Source: an uncultured Collinsella sp.
Lineage (GTDB): Bacteria > Actinomycetota > Coriobacteriia > Coriobacteriales > Coriobacteriaceae
Assembly (NCBI GenBank): GCA_900554255.1
Contig: USGN01000022.1
Span: 1-11,333, forward strand
Length of the DNA stretch: 11,333 nucleotides
Direction of reading: 5' to 3'
The notes beneath the pieces are model-generated. The model saw only the letters and a list, made by a program, of their open reading frames with translations. It ran no database searches and was not told where the DNA came from. The first letter of the stretch is position 1. Every line of letters starts with the position of its first letter. Below, piece by piece: positions 1-6,382 of the stretch. A program made the translations under genes and the position numbers.

Positions 1-139
1 CGCGTCGCAACGGAAGTATGCGGGATCGTCGGTCCCGAGGCGCCTGCCCAATAAAATGTTTGGCTGCAAAACGGATTATAAGCTCGGTGGGCTTTTAAAA
101 AGCGCTGTTCATGCGCGGGAGTGCTTGTCTTGCCGTGCG
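1..139. other. Region upstream of purF, no clear gene
   Basis: No convincing gene is visible. One plus-strand frame is open from the window edge to a TAA at 52-54 and could be the last 17 codons of an upstream gene, but there is too little to identify. A short self-complementary stretch, GCTTTT-A-AAAAGC, lies at 91-103, about 37 bp before the purF -10 box. With a 1-nt centre it is more like a protein-binding dyad than an RNA hairpin. A weak 5-bp inverted repeat (CGGGA/TCCCG) lies near 22-38. Nothing resembles a purine or PRPP riboswitch. Confidence 0.25.
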
Positions 140-145
140 TATAAT
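140..145 (+). promoter_or_regulatory. Probable -10 box of the purF promoter (TATAAT)
   Basis: A perfect TATAAT lies 41 bp upstream of the purF ATG. No good -35 hexamer is found at 16-18 bp spacing (the sequence there is GGGAGT-like), so the promoter may depend on an activator or be weak. Transcription from here would leave a leader of only about 35 nt, too short for a riboswitch. Confidence 0.45.
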
Positions 146-186
146 AGGGCAGGTAACGCCAAATAACGAGGCTCTGAGGGGATGCC

Positions 187-1857
187 ATGTCTCAAGAAAC
201 CATCCGCGCGGCCGAGCGTGCCGCGGGACAGGTGAACGCCATGTCGACGTATGATCCGGACTCCGACCAGCTGCATGAGGAATGCGGCATTTTTGGTGTG
301 TGGGCACCCGATCGCGATGTGGCCCGACTGACGTACTTTGGTCTGCGCGCGCTGCAGCATCGCGGCCAGGAATCGGCGGGAATCGCCGTGGGTGATGGCG
401 GCACGGTTATGGTCCGCAAGGATCTGGGCCTGCTCGACCGCGTGTTCTCCAACGCCGACCTGTCGACACTCTCCGGCCAACTGGCCGTGGGCCACGTGCG
501 CTATGGCACCGCCGGTGCCAAGAGCTGGGAAGCCTCGCAGCCGCATCTTTCTACCATCAACAGCGTCATTATCGCGCTTGCTCACAACGGCACTCTGGTC
601 AACACCGACGAGCTGCGCCGCCAGCTGATCGAGCTGGGCGTGCCGTTTCTCTCCAATTCGGATTCCGAGGTCGCGACCAAGCTTATCGGCTACTTTACCC
701 AGCGTACGGGTCATCTGCGTGAGGGCATTCGCAAGACCATGGAGCTCGTGCGCGGCGGCTACGCCATGACGCTCATCAACGAGCAGGCGCTCTACGCATT
801 CCGCGATCCGCACGGCATTCGCCCGCTCGTGCTGGGCAAGCTGGTGGACGAGGGTCTGGACCAGGCCGATGCCGCATCCGTTTCGCAGCTGCCCTCGCAA
901 GACGGCGCCGCGACGGTCGACCCCGCCGTCCATGTCACGCGCGCCGGCGGCTGGGTCGTTGCTTCCGAGACCTGCGCACTCGACATCGTGGGCGCCGAGT
1001 ACGTCCGTGACGTCCGTCCCGGCGAGATCTTGCGCATCAGCGCCGAGGGTCTGGTATCCGAGCAGGGCGTGCCTGCAGCCGAAGAGCCCGCCAACTGCAT
1101 CTTTGAGCAGGTCTACTTCGCCCGTCCCGACTCCATCATGAACGGCAAGAGTGTCTACGCTTGCCGTTATGACATGGGTCGTCAGCTGGCACATGAGGAG
1201 CCCGTCGAGGCCGACCTGGTCATCGGCGTGCCCGACTCCGGCCTGCCGCCCGCGGAGGGGTATTCGCACGAGAGCGGTATTCCCTTTGGCGAGGGCCTCA
1301 TCAAGAACCGTTACGTGGGCCGTACGTTTATCGAGCCTACGCAGGAGTTGCGCGCCATGGGCGTGCGCATGAAGCTTAACCCGCTGCGCGACAACATCGA
1401 GGGCAAGCGCCTCGTCGTGATCGACGACTCCATCGTGCGTGGCACCACTATGGTGCAGCTCGTCAAGATGCTGCGCAACGCCGGCGCCAAGGAGATTCAT
1501 ATCCGCATCAACTCGCCCGAGGTCATCTGGCCGTGCTTCTACGGTATCGATACCGACGTGCAGTCGCAGCTTATCAGCGCCAACAAGACGGTCGACGAGA
1601 TTTGCGAGTATATCGGCGCCGATTCGCTGGCCTTCCTTTCGGTCGAGGGCCTGCTTAAGGTCATGCCCAAGGGCGGTTACTGCGATGCGTGCTTTACCGG
1701 CCGCTACCCCGTGGCGATTCCCGAGAGCTTTGGCCGCGATAAGTTTATGGAGGGCTTTAAGCCCCGCAACCTGGATAAGCCGCTGCACTTTGACGACGAC
1801 GCCGTGGTCGAGAAATACGACGACCGCAGCTGGGAAGAGGAGCACGGCGAGGCCTAA
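187..1857 (+). CDS. purF: Amidophosphoribosyltransferase (glutamine PRPP amidotransferase)
   Basis: Catalyses the first committed step of de novo purine synthesis in the cytoplasm, PRPP plus glutamine to 5-phosphoribosylamine. The N-terminal part is a class II (Ntn) glutaminase. Its nucleophile would be Cys33 in EECGIFGVW, exposed after removal of a propeptide. The C-terminal phosphoribosyltransferase domain has the PRPP loop VVIDDSIVRGTT at about 410-421. Cys304 (NCIFE), Cys450 (WPCFYG), Cys499 and Cys502 (YCDAC) match the four [4Fe-4S] ligands of Bacillus-type PurF, so this is the oxygen-sensitive iron-sulfur form. The ATG at 187 is chosen because GAGGGG (176-181) precedes it at good spacing. 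An in-frame ATG at 241 would shorten the propeptide from 32 to 14 residues, closer to the Bacillus length, and cannot be excluded. Residues about 219-253 are an extra Ala/Asp/Gln-rich segment where family members usually run directly from the LGKL-type strand into VVASETCALD. An intergenic hairpin separates it from purM. Confidence 0.96.
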   Translation: MSQETIRAAERAAGQVNAMSTYDPDSDQLHEECGIFGVWAPDRDVARLTYFGLRALQHRGQESAGIAVGDGGTVMVRKDLGLLDRVFSNADLSTLSGQLAVGHVRYGTAGAKSWEASQPHLSTINSVIIALAHNGTLVNTDELRRQLIELGVPFLSNSDSEVATKLIGYFTQRTGHLREGIRKTMELVRGGYAMTLINEQALYAFRDPHGIRPLVLGKLVDEGLDQADAASVSQLPSQDGAATVDPAVHVTRAGGWVVASETCALDIVGAEYVRDVRPGEILRISAEGLVSEQGVPAAEEPANCIFEQVYFARPDSIMNGKSVYACRYDMGRQLAHEEPVEADLVIGVPDSGLPPAEGYSHESGIPFGEGLIKNRYVGRTFIEPTQELRAMGVRMKLNPLRDNIEGKRLVVIDDSIVRGTTMVQLVKMLRNAGAKEIHIRINSPEVIWPCFYGIDTDVQSQLISANKTVDEICEYIGADSLAFLSVEGLLKVMPKGGYCDACFTGRYPVAIPESFGRDKFMEGFKPRNLDKPLHFDDDAVVEKYDDRSWEEEHGEA

Positions 1858-1902
1858 AACCTGCCATGTGGGGACAGGTTTATTTTGGTAGGTTTTACCT
1901 GC
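1856..1902. repeat. Intergenic GGGGACAG element A with two competing folds
   Basis: AAAACCTGCC (1856-1865) can pair with GGTAGGTTTT (1887-1896) in a 10-bp stem with one G-U pair. The same left arm can instead pair with CAGGTTT at 1875-1881. A third small hairpin, AGGT-TTT-ACCT, lies at 1890-1900. The core GGGGACAGG sits at 1870-1878. Four related AAACCT/AGGTTT copies in 47 bp suggest a repeat module that has duplicated and inverted. Confidence 0.5.
1857..1886 (+). terminator. Possible rho-independent terminator after purF
   Basis: The purF stop codon overlaps the left arm AAACCTG (1857-1863), which pairs with CAGGTTT (1875-1881). The stem is followed by ATTTT. The loop contains GGGGA and the right side reads GGGGACAGG, so this is also a member of the repeat family in the window. 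The stem is moderate and AT-rich at its base, and the T tract is interrupted, so termination may be partial and leave purMN expressed by read-through. Confidence 0.45.
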
Positions 1903-1918
1903 TGTTTCGTTGATATGA

Positions 1919-1945
1919 CGGCGCGTGCTGTTATGGCGCGCGCCG
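1919..1945 (+). other. GC-rich hairpin in the purM leader
   Basis: CGGCGCG (1919-1925) pairs perfectly with CGCGCCG (1939-1945), and two further inner pairs are possible, around a loop of about 9 nt. No T tract follows, so it is not a canonical terminator. It lies about 70 bp upstream of purM and could be part of a leader or an RNA-stability element. No convincing separate purM promoter is seen; TTGATA at 1910 has no matching -10 at normal spacing. Confidence 0.35.
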
Positions 1946-2013
1946 AAATGAACGCAACTATGAGCACCGTTTGGCGCCCGCGCGGCGGACGGTAGTGGGA
2001 GAGGAAGGCTCAG

Positions 2014-3117
2014 ATGAGCGACAGCAAGCATGTGACATATGAGGATGCCGGCGTCGATACCGCCGAGGGCGGCCGCGCCGTTGACGCTATTAAGCAGATG
2101 GTTAAGGACACCAACCGTCCCGAGGTCATCGGCGGTATCGGTGGCTTCGGTGGCCTGTTCTCGGCCGCCGCGCTTAAGGATATGGAAGACCCGATTCTGA
2201 TTAGCGGTACCGACGGCGTGGGCACCAAGCTCGTGCTCGCCCAGATTATGGACCGTCACGAGACGGTGGGCCAGGACCTGGTTGCTATGTGCGTCAACGA
2301 CATTTTGGCTTCGGGCGCCGAGCCGCTGTTCTTCCTGGATTACGTTGCCATCGGTCACATTGAGGCCGAGCACATGGCAAAGATCATCAAGGGCGTGGCC
2401 GATGGCTGTAAGCTCGCGGGCTGCGCGCTCGTGGGCGGTGAGATGGCCGAGCACCCCGGCGTCATGGCTCCGGCCGACTACGACCTTGCCGGCTTTACCG
2501 TGGGCGTCGTCGACCGTCCCAAGATGCTCGACCCCGCAAACGTCCGCCCGGGCGATGTGATCCTGGGCCTGCCTTCCACTGGCGTGCACTCCAACGGCTA
2601 CTCGCTCGTGCGCAAGGTCATCGGCGTCGACGGCATTAAGCCGGGCACGCCCGAGGCCGCCGCTAAGGCGGAGGAGCTGAGCCGTCCGCTCGAGGAGCTC
2701 GGCGGTGCTTCGCTGGCCGACGCCCTGCTGGCTCCCACGCGCATTTATGTGAAGCCGATTCTGGAGCTGCTCCACGGTGGCGCCAACGTTCATGCCATTG
2801 CCCATATCACCGGCGGCGGTATTACCGAGAACCTCAACCGCGCGCTTGCCGACGACGTCGACGCCGTGGTCACCCGCAACGGTGCCGAGATGGGCTGGGA
2901 TGTTCCGCCCGTCATCACCTACGTGTCGCGTCAGGCCGAGCTCGCGCCCAATGAGGCATGCAAGACCTTCAACATGGGCGTCGGCCTGTGCCTGATTGTC
3001 GCCCCCGAGGACGAGGCTGCCGTGACCGAGGCCCTGGTCGCGCTGGGCGAGAAGCCGTTCCGCGTGGGCGAGTGCGTCGAGGGCTCCGGTAAGGTCGTGT
3101 ACTCCGATGAGCGCTAA
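2014..3117 (+). CDS. purM: Phosphoribosylformylglycinamidine cyclo-ligase (AIR synthetase)
   Basis: Converts formylglycinamidine ribonucleotide (FGAM) plus ATP to aminoimidazole ribonucleotide, closing the imidazole ring in purine synthesis (cytoplasm). The 367-residue protein has the expected family landmarks: an N-terminal YEDAGVD segment, a glycine-rich IGGIGGFGGLF, the SGTDGVGTKL ATP-binding motif, CVNDILASGAEPLFFLDY, the GGEMAEHPG motif and a GLPSTGVHSNGYSLVRKV segment in the second half. It is slightly longer than the usual 340-350 residues. The ATG has a good Shine-Dalgarno (AGAGGAAGG, about 2000-2008). Its last codons overlap purN, indicating translational coupling. It lies 156 bp after purF, a gap holding a possible terminator and a GC hairpin. 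Confidence 0.97.
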   Translation: MSDSKHVTYEDAGVDTAEGGRAVDAIKQMVKDTNRPEVIGGIGGFGGLFSAAALKDMEDPILISGTDGVGTKLVLAQIMDRHETVGQDLVAMCVNDILASGAEPLFFLDYVAIGHIEAEHMAKIIKGVADGCKLAGCALVGGEMAEHPGVMAPADYDLAGFTVGVVDRPKMLDPANVRPGDVILGLPSTGVHSNGYSLVRKVIGVDGIKPGTPEAAAKAEELSRPLEELGGASLADALLAPTRIYVKPILELLHGGANVHAIAHITGGGITENLNRALADDVDAVVTRNGAEMGWDVPPVITYVSRQAELAPNEACKTFNMGVGLCLIVAPEDEAAVTEALVALGEKPFRVGECVEGSGKVVYSDER

Positions 3118-3808
3118 CGAGCAGATGGCTGCCGCCGAGGGCCTGGGCTTTGTGCCCTACACCCGTCCGACCGGCACCGATACGGCCGAGCCGCTCAAGA
3201 TCGGTGTGCTCATCAGCGGTTCGGGTACCAATCTGCAGGCGCTGATCGATCTGATCGCTGCCGGCAAACTCAACGCTTCGATTGAACTTGTGGTGTCGAG
3301 CCGTCCTTCGGCTAAGGGTTTGCAGCGCGCTGAGCGCGCGGGCATCCAGACGCTTACGCTGTCCAAGGATGTCTATGCCGACCCCATCGCCGCCGACGAG
3401 ATCATCGCGCACGAGCTGCTCGAGCGCGGCTGCGAATATGTGGTCATGGCCGGTTACATGCGCATGGTGCACACGCCGCTGCTGGCGGCGTTTCCCAACC
3501 GCGTGGTCAACTTGCATCCGGCACTGCTGCCGAGCTTTAACGGCGCGCATGCGATCGACGATGCCTTTGCGCGCGGCGTCAAGGTAACCGGTGTGACCGT
3601 GCACTTTGCCAACGAGATCTACGACAACGGCCCCATCATCGCCCAGCGCGCGCTGGCTGTTGAGGAGGGCTGGGACGTCGACACGCTCGAGGAGCACATC
3701 CACGCGATCGAGCATGTGCTGTATCCCGAGGTCGTGCAAATGCTCGCCGACGGCCGCGTCCACGTGCTTGAGAGCGGCAAGGTCGCAATTGACGCGCCTC
3801 GCGGCTAG
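3107..3808 (+). CDS. purN: Phosphoribosylglycinamide formyltransferase (GART, 10-formyl-THF type)
   Basis: Transfers a formyl group from 10-formyltetrahydrofolate to glycinamide ribonucleotide in purine synthesis. The formyltransferase fold starts at KIGVLISGSGTNLQ (residues 31-44), with the phosphate-binding glycine loop. The catalytic triad is recognisable as Asn135 and His137 in NLHPALLPSF and Asp173 in YDNGPI. A 30-residue polar N-terminal extension precedes the usual start; most family members begin almost directly at the KIGVL strand. No ATG, GTG or TTG start exists right at that strand, and the nearest alternative ATG (3125) removes only 6 residues. The ATG overlaps the purM stop by 11 bp (ATGAGCGCTAA), so it is probably read by coupled translation. 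The gene ends just before a strong terminator. Confidence 0.95.
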   Translation: MSANEQMAAAEGLGFVPYTRPTGTDTAEPLKIGVLISGSGTNLQALIDLIAAGKLNASIELVVSSRPSAKGLQRAERAGIQTLTLSKDVYADPIAADEIIAHELLERGCEYVVMAGYMRMVHTPLLAAFPNRVVNLHPALLPSFNGAHAIDDAFARGVKVTGVTVHFANEIYDNGPIIAQRALAVEEGWDVDTLEEHIHAIEHVLYPEVVQMLADGRVHVLESGKVAIDAPRG

Positions 3809-3838
3809 CGGCGCACAGTACAATTTAGCCGAGTAGTC

Positions 3839-3883
3839 AGGGTGGTCATTGGCGCCAAGGCGCACGTGGCCACCCTTTGTTTT
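3839..3883 (+). terminator. Rho-independent terminator of the pur operon
   Basis: AGGGTGG (3839-3845) pairs with CCACCCT (3870-3876), extended inward by TCAT/GTGG-type pairs including two G-U pairs, to about 11 bp. TTTGTTTT follows. It lies 31 bp after the purN stop and is a convincing intrinsic terminator. Confidence 0.85.
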
Positions 3884-3886
3884 GGG

Positions 3887-3946
3887 TAGTCATCGGGGAT
3901 GGTCTTTAACGACTAGTCATTCAAGAACGCCTCCGATGACTAGGTG
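3887..3946. repeat. Inverted-repeat element with TAGTCAT tag
   Basis: TAGTCATCGG (3887-3896) is the exact inverse of CCGATGACTA (3933-3942), and two more inner pairs (one G-U) are possible. A third TAGTCAT copy lies between the arms at 3914-3920, inside the palindrome GACTAGTC (3911-3918). It can compete for the right arm. The stretch ATGACTAGGTG (3936-3946) recurs exactly at 6451-6461. It carries no CTGTCCCC core but seems to belong to the same repeat collection. Confidence 0.55.
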
Positions 3947-3960
3947 AGAGAGGTGAGCGC

Positions 3961-4425
3961 ATGGTGGATAGCGAAGCGCTGTTTACGCCTGAGCTGGTGT
4001 TTTTTGATTGGGAGTGTGCGACGCCGGATGAGATGTTCGCGCGGCTTGAGGGCGAGCTTGCACCACGTGGCTACATTGCATCCGGTTGGCTCGACGCCGT
4101 TCGCACGCGCGAGGATGCCTATCCCACGGGTCTTGCCATGCCGGCGGCAAACATTGCCATTCCGCATACCGATCCGGGGTTTGTGGCCAAGCCCTATATC
4201 GCGGTGGTGAAGCCCGCCGCGCCCGTGACATTTAACGCTATGGCCGGCATGGGCGCTCCGGTGCCGGCGCAGATCGTTATCAATCTGGGCATCGCCGAGC
4301 CGGGCGGCCAGGTCGAGGCCCTGCAGGCGCTCATGAACATCTTTATGGACGCCGATGCCGCAGCCGACGTGCTCGGCCAGACCACGCCCCAGGGCATGGT
4401 CGACGCCATCCGCCGCCACTTCTAA
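3961..4425 (+). CDS. PTS sugar transporter subunit IIA (fructose/mannitol EIIA fold, galactitol GatA-like)
   Basis: A 154-residue single-domain EIIA of the PTS_EIIA_2 family. Such proteins accept phosphate from HPr on a histidine and pass it to a cognate EIIB. The active-site region is REDAYPTGLAMPAANIAIPHTD, in which His69 of IPHTD is the expected phosphorylation site. The PTGL plus IPHTD arrangement is typical of the galactitol GatA branch. The ATG at 3961 has a purine-rich GAGAGAGG upstream (about 3946-3953). No EIIB, EIIC, regulator or sugar enzyme gene is adjacent. The gene is flanked by repeat elements and follows the pur terminator, so it is probably monocistronic. It may serve an EIIBC encoded elsewhere or have a regulatory role. 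Substrate cannot be assigned. Confidence 0.85.
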   Translation: MVDSEALFTPELVFFDWECATPDEMFARLEGELAPRGYIASGWLDAVRTREDAYPTGLAMPAANIAIPHTDPGFVAKPYIAVVKPAAPVTFNAMAGMGAPVPAQIVINLGIAEPGGQVEALQALMNIFMDADAAADVLGQTTPQGMVDAIRRHF

Positions 4426-4438
4426 GATGGGGCTGAGT

Positions 4439-4467
4439 CGGCACTTGGGGACTGTCCCTAACTGCCG
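4439..4467. repeat. Palindromic element B1 (core GGGACTGTCCC)
   Basis: A 29-nt near-perfect palindrome centred on T4453. CGGCA (4439-4443) pairs with TGCCG (4463-4467), and TTGGGGAC (4445-4452) with GTCCCTAA (4454-4461), with one C-C mismatch and one G-T pair. The 11-nt core GGGACTGTCCC is identical to the centre of the palindrome at 9593-9623, but the flanking tag differs. It follows the EIIA stop by 13 bp and could help end that transcript, although no T tract follows. Confidence 0.65.
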
Positions 4468-4477
4468 GCTGCCAGAT

Positions 4478-4528
4478 CTGTCCCCTTTGCACCAAAATGG
4501 TGCAGATTAACCTGTCCCCCATGCACCA
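4478..4528. repeat. Repeat element B2: two CTGTCCCC-TGCACCA units with hairpin
   Basis: CTGTCCCCTTTGCACCA (4478-4494) and CTGTCCCCCATGCACCA (4512-4528) are direct repeats differing at two positions, with a 34-bp period. Between them TGGTGCA (4498-4504) makes a perfect 7-bp hairpin with TGCACCA (4488-4494) over an AAA loop, and it can also pair with the second TGCACCA (4522-4528). This is the GGGGACAG/CTGTCCCC core with a locus-specific tag. Confidence 0.65.
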
Positions 4529-4548
4529 GGTGTGCCGCGGGGGCTGCG

Positions 4549-4559
4549 TTGTGACACAA
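4549..4559. promoter_or_regulatory. Short dyad TTGTG-A-CACAA upstream of the foldase gene
   Basis: A perfect 11-nt dyad lies 36 bp before the foldase ATG. It could be a protein-binding site near the promoter, but no paired -35/-10 boxes with normal spacing could be picked out here, so the assignment is weak. Confidence 0.2.
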
Positions 4560-4595
4560 TGGCGTTTGTTCGATTCGTTATGCGAAAGGCCAACT

Positions 4596-5816
4596 ATGGC
4601 AAATAAGAAAAAGAACCCCGAGGTCGCGCCGACGCCCGAGCAACGGTCCCGCGCCGCCTCCAGCTCTCGCAAGAAGCAGCGCAAGACGTACGTGTCTAAG
4701 ACCGTCAAGATTGTCCTGGTGGTTATTGGCGTGCTGGCAATGCTACTTTCCGTCTCGGCGATGGCGTGCTCCGGCCTTATGTCGCAGGCCGAGGATACCT
4801 CGGGCTACAAGCTGACCGGCGGTGTTGCTGCTACTATCAACGGCACCAACCTCACCGAGGACACCGTGACCAAGCAGATCATGAGCATGCGCACGTCCTA
4901 CGGCTACACCAAGGACAAGGACTGGGCACAGTACCTGGTCGACAATGACCTCACACCCAAGAAGTACCGCAAGCAGCTCATCGACTCCTACACGCAGCAG
5001 ATTCTGCTTCAACAGGCACAGAAGGAGAACGGCGTGACGGTGTCGGACGAGGAGGTCGAGAAGGCTTGGAAGGACGCGTGCAAGAGCGCGGGCGGAGCCA
5101 AGGCCTTTAAGAAGACCCTCAAGACCTACGGCTATACCGAGGACACCTACAAGGACTCGCTCAAGGAGAGTCTGGCGCAACAGAAACTCAAGGATGCCGT
5201 CGCGCCCACGAGCAAGCCCAAGGACAGCGAGATTGTCGATTACATCAACGAAAATCTGTCCAGCTACAACGACGCCCGCCGCTCGTCGAACATCCTGATC
5301 AAGGTTGATTCCGACGCTTCCGACGAGGACAAGGCTGCCGCCAAGGCCAAGGCGCAGGAGTGCCTGGACAAGATCAACTCCGGTGAGCTGAGCTTTGAGG
5401 ACGCCGTTGAGCAGTACTCCGAGGACACCGGTTCCAAGGAGAAGAAGGGCGATGTGGGCTGGGATAAGCTCACCACCTTTGTCGACAGCTACCAGACGGC
5501 GCTCGAGGGACTCAACAAGGGCGACGTGAGCGACGTGGTCGAGTCGACCTATGGCTACCACATCATCAAGTGCACCGACTACTTCCATGTCGATAATCAG
5601 GTTGATGACATCAACCAGGTGCCCAAGGACATCAAAAAGTACGTCTCCAACGTGGTGAAGACGCAAGCGGCCAGCACCGCGTACAGCGAGTGGCTGGAGC
5701 AGTACAAGAAGGATGCCGACATCACCGTCAACCCCATGCCCAAAGACGTACCCTATAACGTGAGTCTGAAGGGTGTCACCAAGAGTTCGACCGACGATTC
5801 GTCGACGACTGAGTAA
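4596..5816 (+). CDS. Membrane-anchored parvulin-type peptidyl-prolyl isomerase (PrsA/SurA-like foldase)
   Basis: Predicted extracytoplasmic foldase that isomerises proline bonds and helps secreted proteins fold. The 406-residue protein has a very basic cytoplasmic N-terminus (to about 35), one hydrophobic segment (about 36-57) and then Cys58 (SAMAC). This could be a lipoprotein site, but the lipobox is poor, so a simple membrane anchor is equally likely. A SurA-N-like helical region (about 77-225, starting ATINGTNLTEDTV) is followed by a rotamase domain at about 228-330, with RSSNILIKV, GELSFEDAVEQYSED, KKGDVGW and YGYHIIKCTDY. The tail ends in Ser/Thr/Asp. The ATG at 4596 is preferred because GAAAGG (4584-4589) precedes it. 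A longer in-frame start at 4497 lies inside the repeat element and would add 33 unlikely residues. The GatB/YqeY gene follows after 54 bp. Confidence 0.88.
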   Translation: MANKKKNPEVAPTPEQRSRAASSSRKKQRKTYVSKTVKIVLVVIGVLAMLLSVSAMACSGLMSQAEDTSGYKLTGGVAATINGTNLTEDTVTKQIMSMRTSYGYTKDKDWAQYLVDNDLTPKKYRKQLIDSYTQQILLQQAQKENGVTVSDEEVEKAWKDACKSAGGAKAFKKTLKTYGYTEDTYKDSLKESLAQQKLKDAVAPTSKPKDSEIVDYINENLSSYNDARRSSNILIKVDSDASDEDKAAAKAKAQECLDKINSGELSFEDAVEQYSEDTGSKEKKGDVGWDKLTTFVDSYQTALEGLNKGDVSDVVESTYGYHIIKCTDYFHVDNQVDDINQVPKDIKKYVSNVVKTQAASTAYSEWLEQYKKDADITVNPMPKDVPYNVSLKGVTKSSTDDSSTTE

Positions 5817-5821
5817 TCATG

Positions 5822-5847
5822 GGGCGGTGCTCGCGCGAGTGCCGCCC
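5822..5847 (+). other. Strong GC hairpin between foldase and YqeY-family genes
   Basis: GGGCGG (5822-5827) pairs with CCGCCC (5842-5847), continued inward by two G-U pairs and CTCG/CGAG. It begins 5 bp after the foldase stop and has no T tract. It may stabilise the upstream mRNA 3' end or act as a partial attenuator before the downstream gene, which has its own strong ribosome binding site. Confidence 0.5.
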
Positions 5848-5870
5848 ACACTATTGAGGAGGATTTGCAG

Positions 5871-6314
5871 ATGACCAACGAAGAGCTGCAGAAGGAAATG
5901 ATTGCGGCCATGAAGGCCAAGGACAAGGTTCGCCTGTCCATCATTCGCCAGGTTAAGGCCGAGGTGAAGAATATCGAGGTCAATGAGCGCCGCGATGTGA
6001 CCGAGGAAGACGTCAACAGCATGATCAAGCGTCTGATTAAGCAGACGAGCGAGACGCTGGAGATGTCCATTAAGGCCGGTACCGACCAGGAGCGTACCGA
6101 CAACCTGACCGAGCAGGTCAAGATTCTGGAGAGCCTGCTGCCCGCGCAGGTTTCGGGCGAGGAGCTCGAGGCCCTGATCGAGCAGGTTATCGCCGAGCTG
6201 GGCGCCACGTCCAAGAAGCAGATGGGCCAGGTTATGGGCGCACTCGGCAAGGCCACCGGTGGCAACTTCGATAAGCCGGCCGCAGCAAAGATCGTCGGAG
6301 CCCGCCTCGCGTAG
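5871..6314 (+). CDS. GatB/YqeY domain-containing protein
   Basis: A 147-residue protein of the YqeY family, small stand-alone relatives of the C-terminal helical domain of the GatB subunit of the Asp-tRNA(Asn)/Glu-tRNA(Gln) amidotransferase. That domain contacts tRNA in GatB; the role of the stand-alone proteins is not well defined. The length is typical. The mainly helical sequence runs from MTNEELQKEMIAAMKAKDKVRLSIIRQVKAEVKN through an ILESLLPAQVSGEELEALI segment to QMGQVMGALGKATGGNFD, the family C-terminal pattern. The ATG at 5871 fits the strong AGGAGG (5857-5862); an in-frame TTG at 5865 is too close to it. Followed by a strong terminator, so the gene probably ends a two-gene unit with the foldase. 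Confidence 0.9.
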   Translation: MTNEELQKEMIAAMKAKDKVRLSIIRQVKAEVKNIEVNERRDVTEEDVNSMIKRLIKQTSETLEMSIKAGTDQERTDNLTEQVKILESLLPAQVSGEELEALIEQVIAELGATSKKQMGQVMGALGKATGGNFDKPAAAKIVGARLA

Positions 6315-6343
6315 GGGCCGAGTGGCACACAGTTGAGGCTGAG

Positions 6344-6375
6344 GGGGCGTGGCCGTCATGGTCGCGCCCCTTTTT
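6344..6375 (+). terminator. Rho-independent terminator after the YqeY-family gene
   Basis: GGGGCGTGGCC (6344-6354) pairs with GGTCGCGCCCC (6360-6370) in an 11-bp stem with two G-U pairs and a 5-nt loop, followed directly by TTTTT (6371-6375). It lies 29 bp after the stop codon and is a textbook intrinsic terminator. Confidence 0.92.
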
Positions 6376-6382
6376 GCTGGGC

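Noticed and set aside
146..186. Purine or PRPP riboswitch before purF
   Set aside because: The leader after the likely -10 box is only about 35 nt and shows no conserved riboswitch structure.
109..2805. Very long open frame (about 898 codons) on the minus strand opposite purF and purM
   Set aside because: It is antisense to two clearly recognised enzymes, has no ribosome binding site or recognisable domain, and is low-complexity His/Val/Leu/Ala-rich. This is the usual shadow of strong third-position GC bias.
3819..3824. TACAAT as a promoter for the EIIA gene
   Set aside because: It lies upstream of the strong pur terminator and lacks a matching -35, so it would not be useful for EIIA.
4497..4595. 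Upstream extension of the foldase gene by 33 codons
   Set aside because: It starts inside repeat element B2 and lacks a ribosome binding site, while the ATG at 4596 has one at good spacing and gives a normal basic N-terminus plus membrane anchor.
4743..5666. Minus-strand open frame (about 307 codons) opposite the foldase gene
   Set aside because: Val/Leu-rich mirror of the Lys/Asp-rich foldase codons; no start signal or domain of its own.
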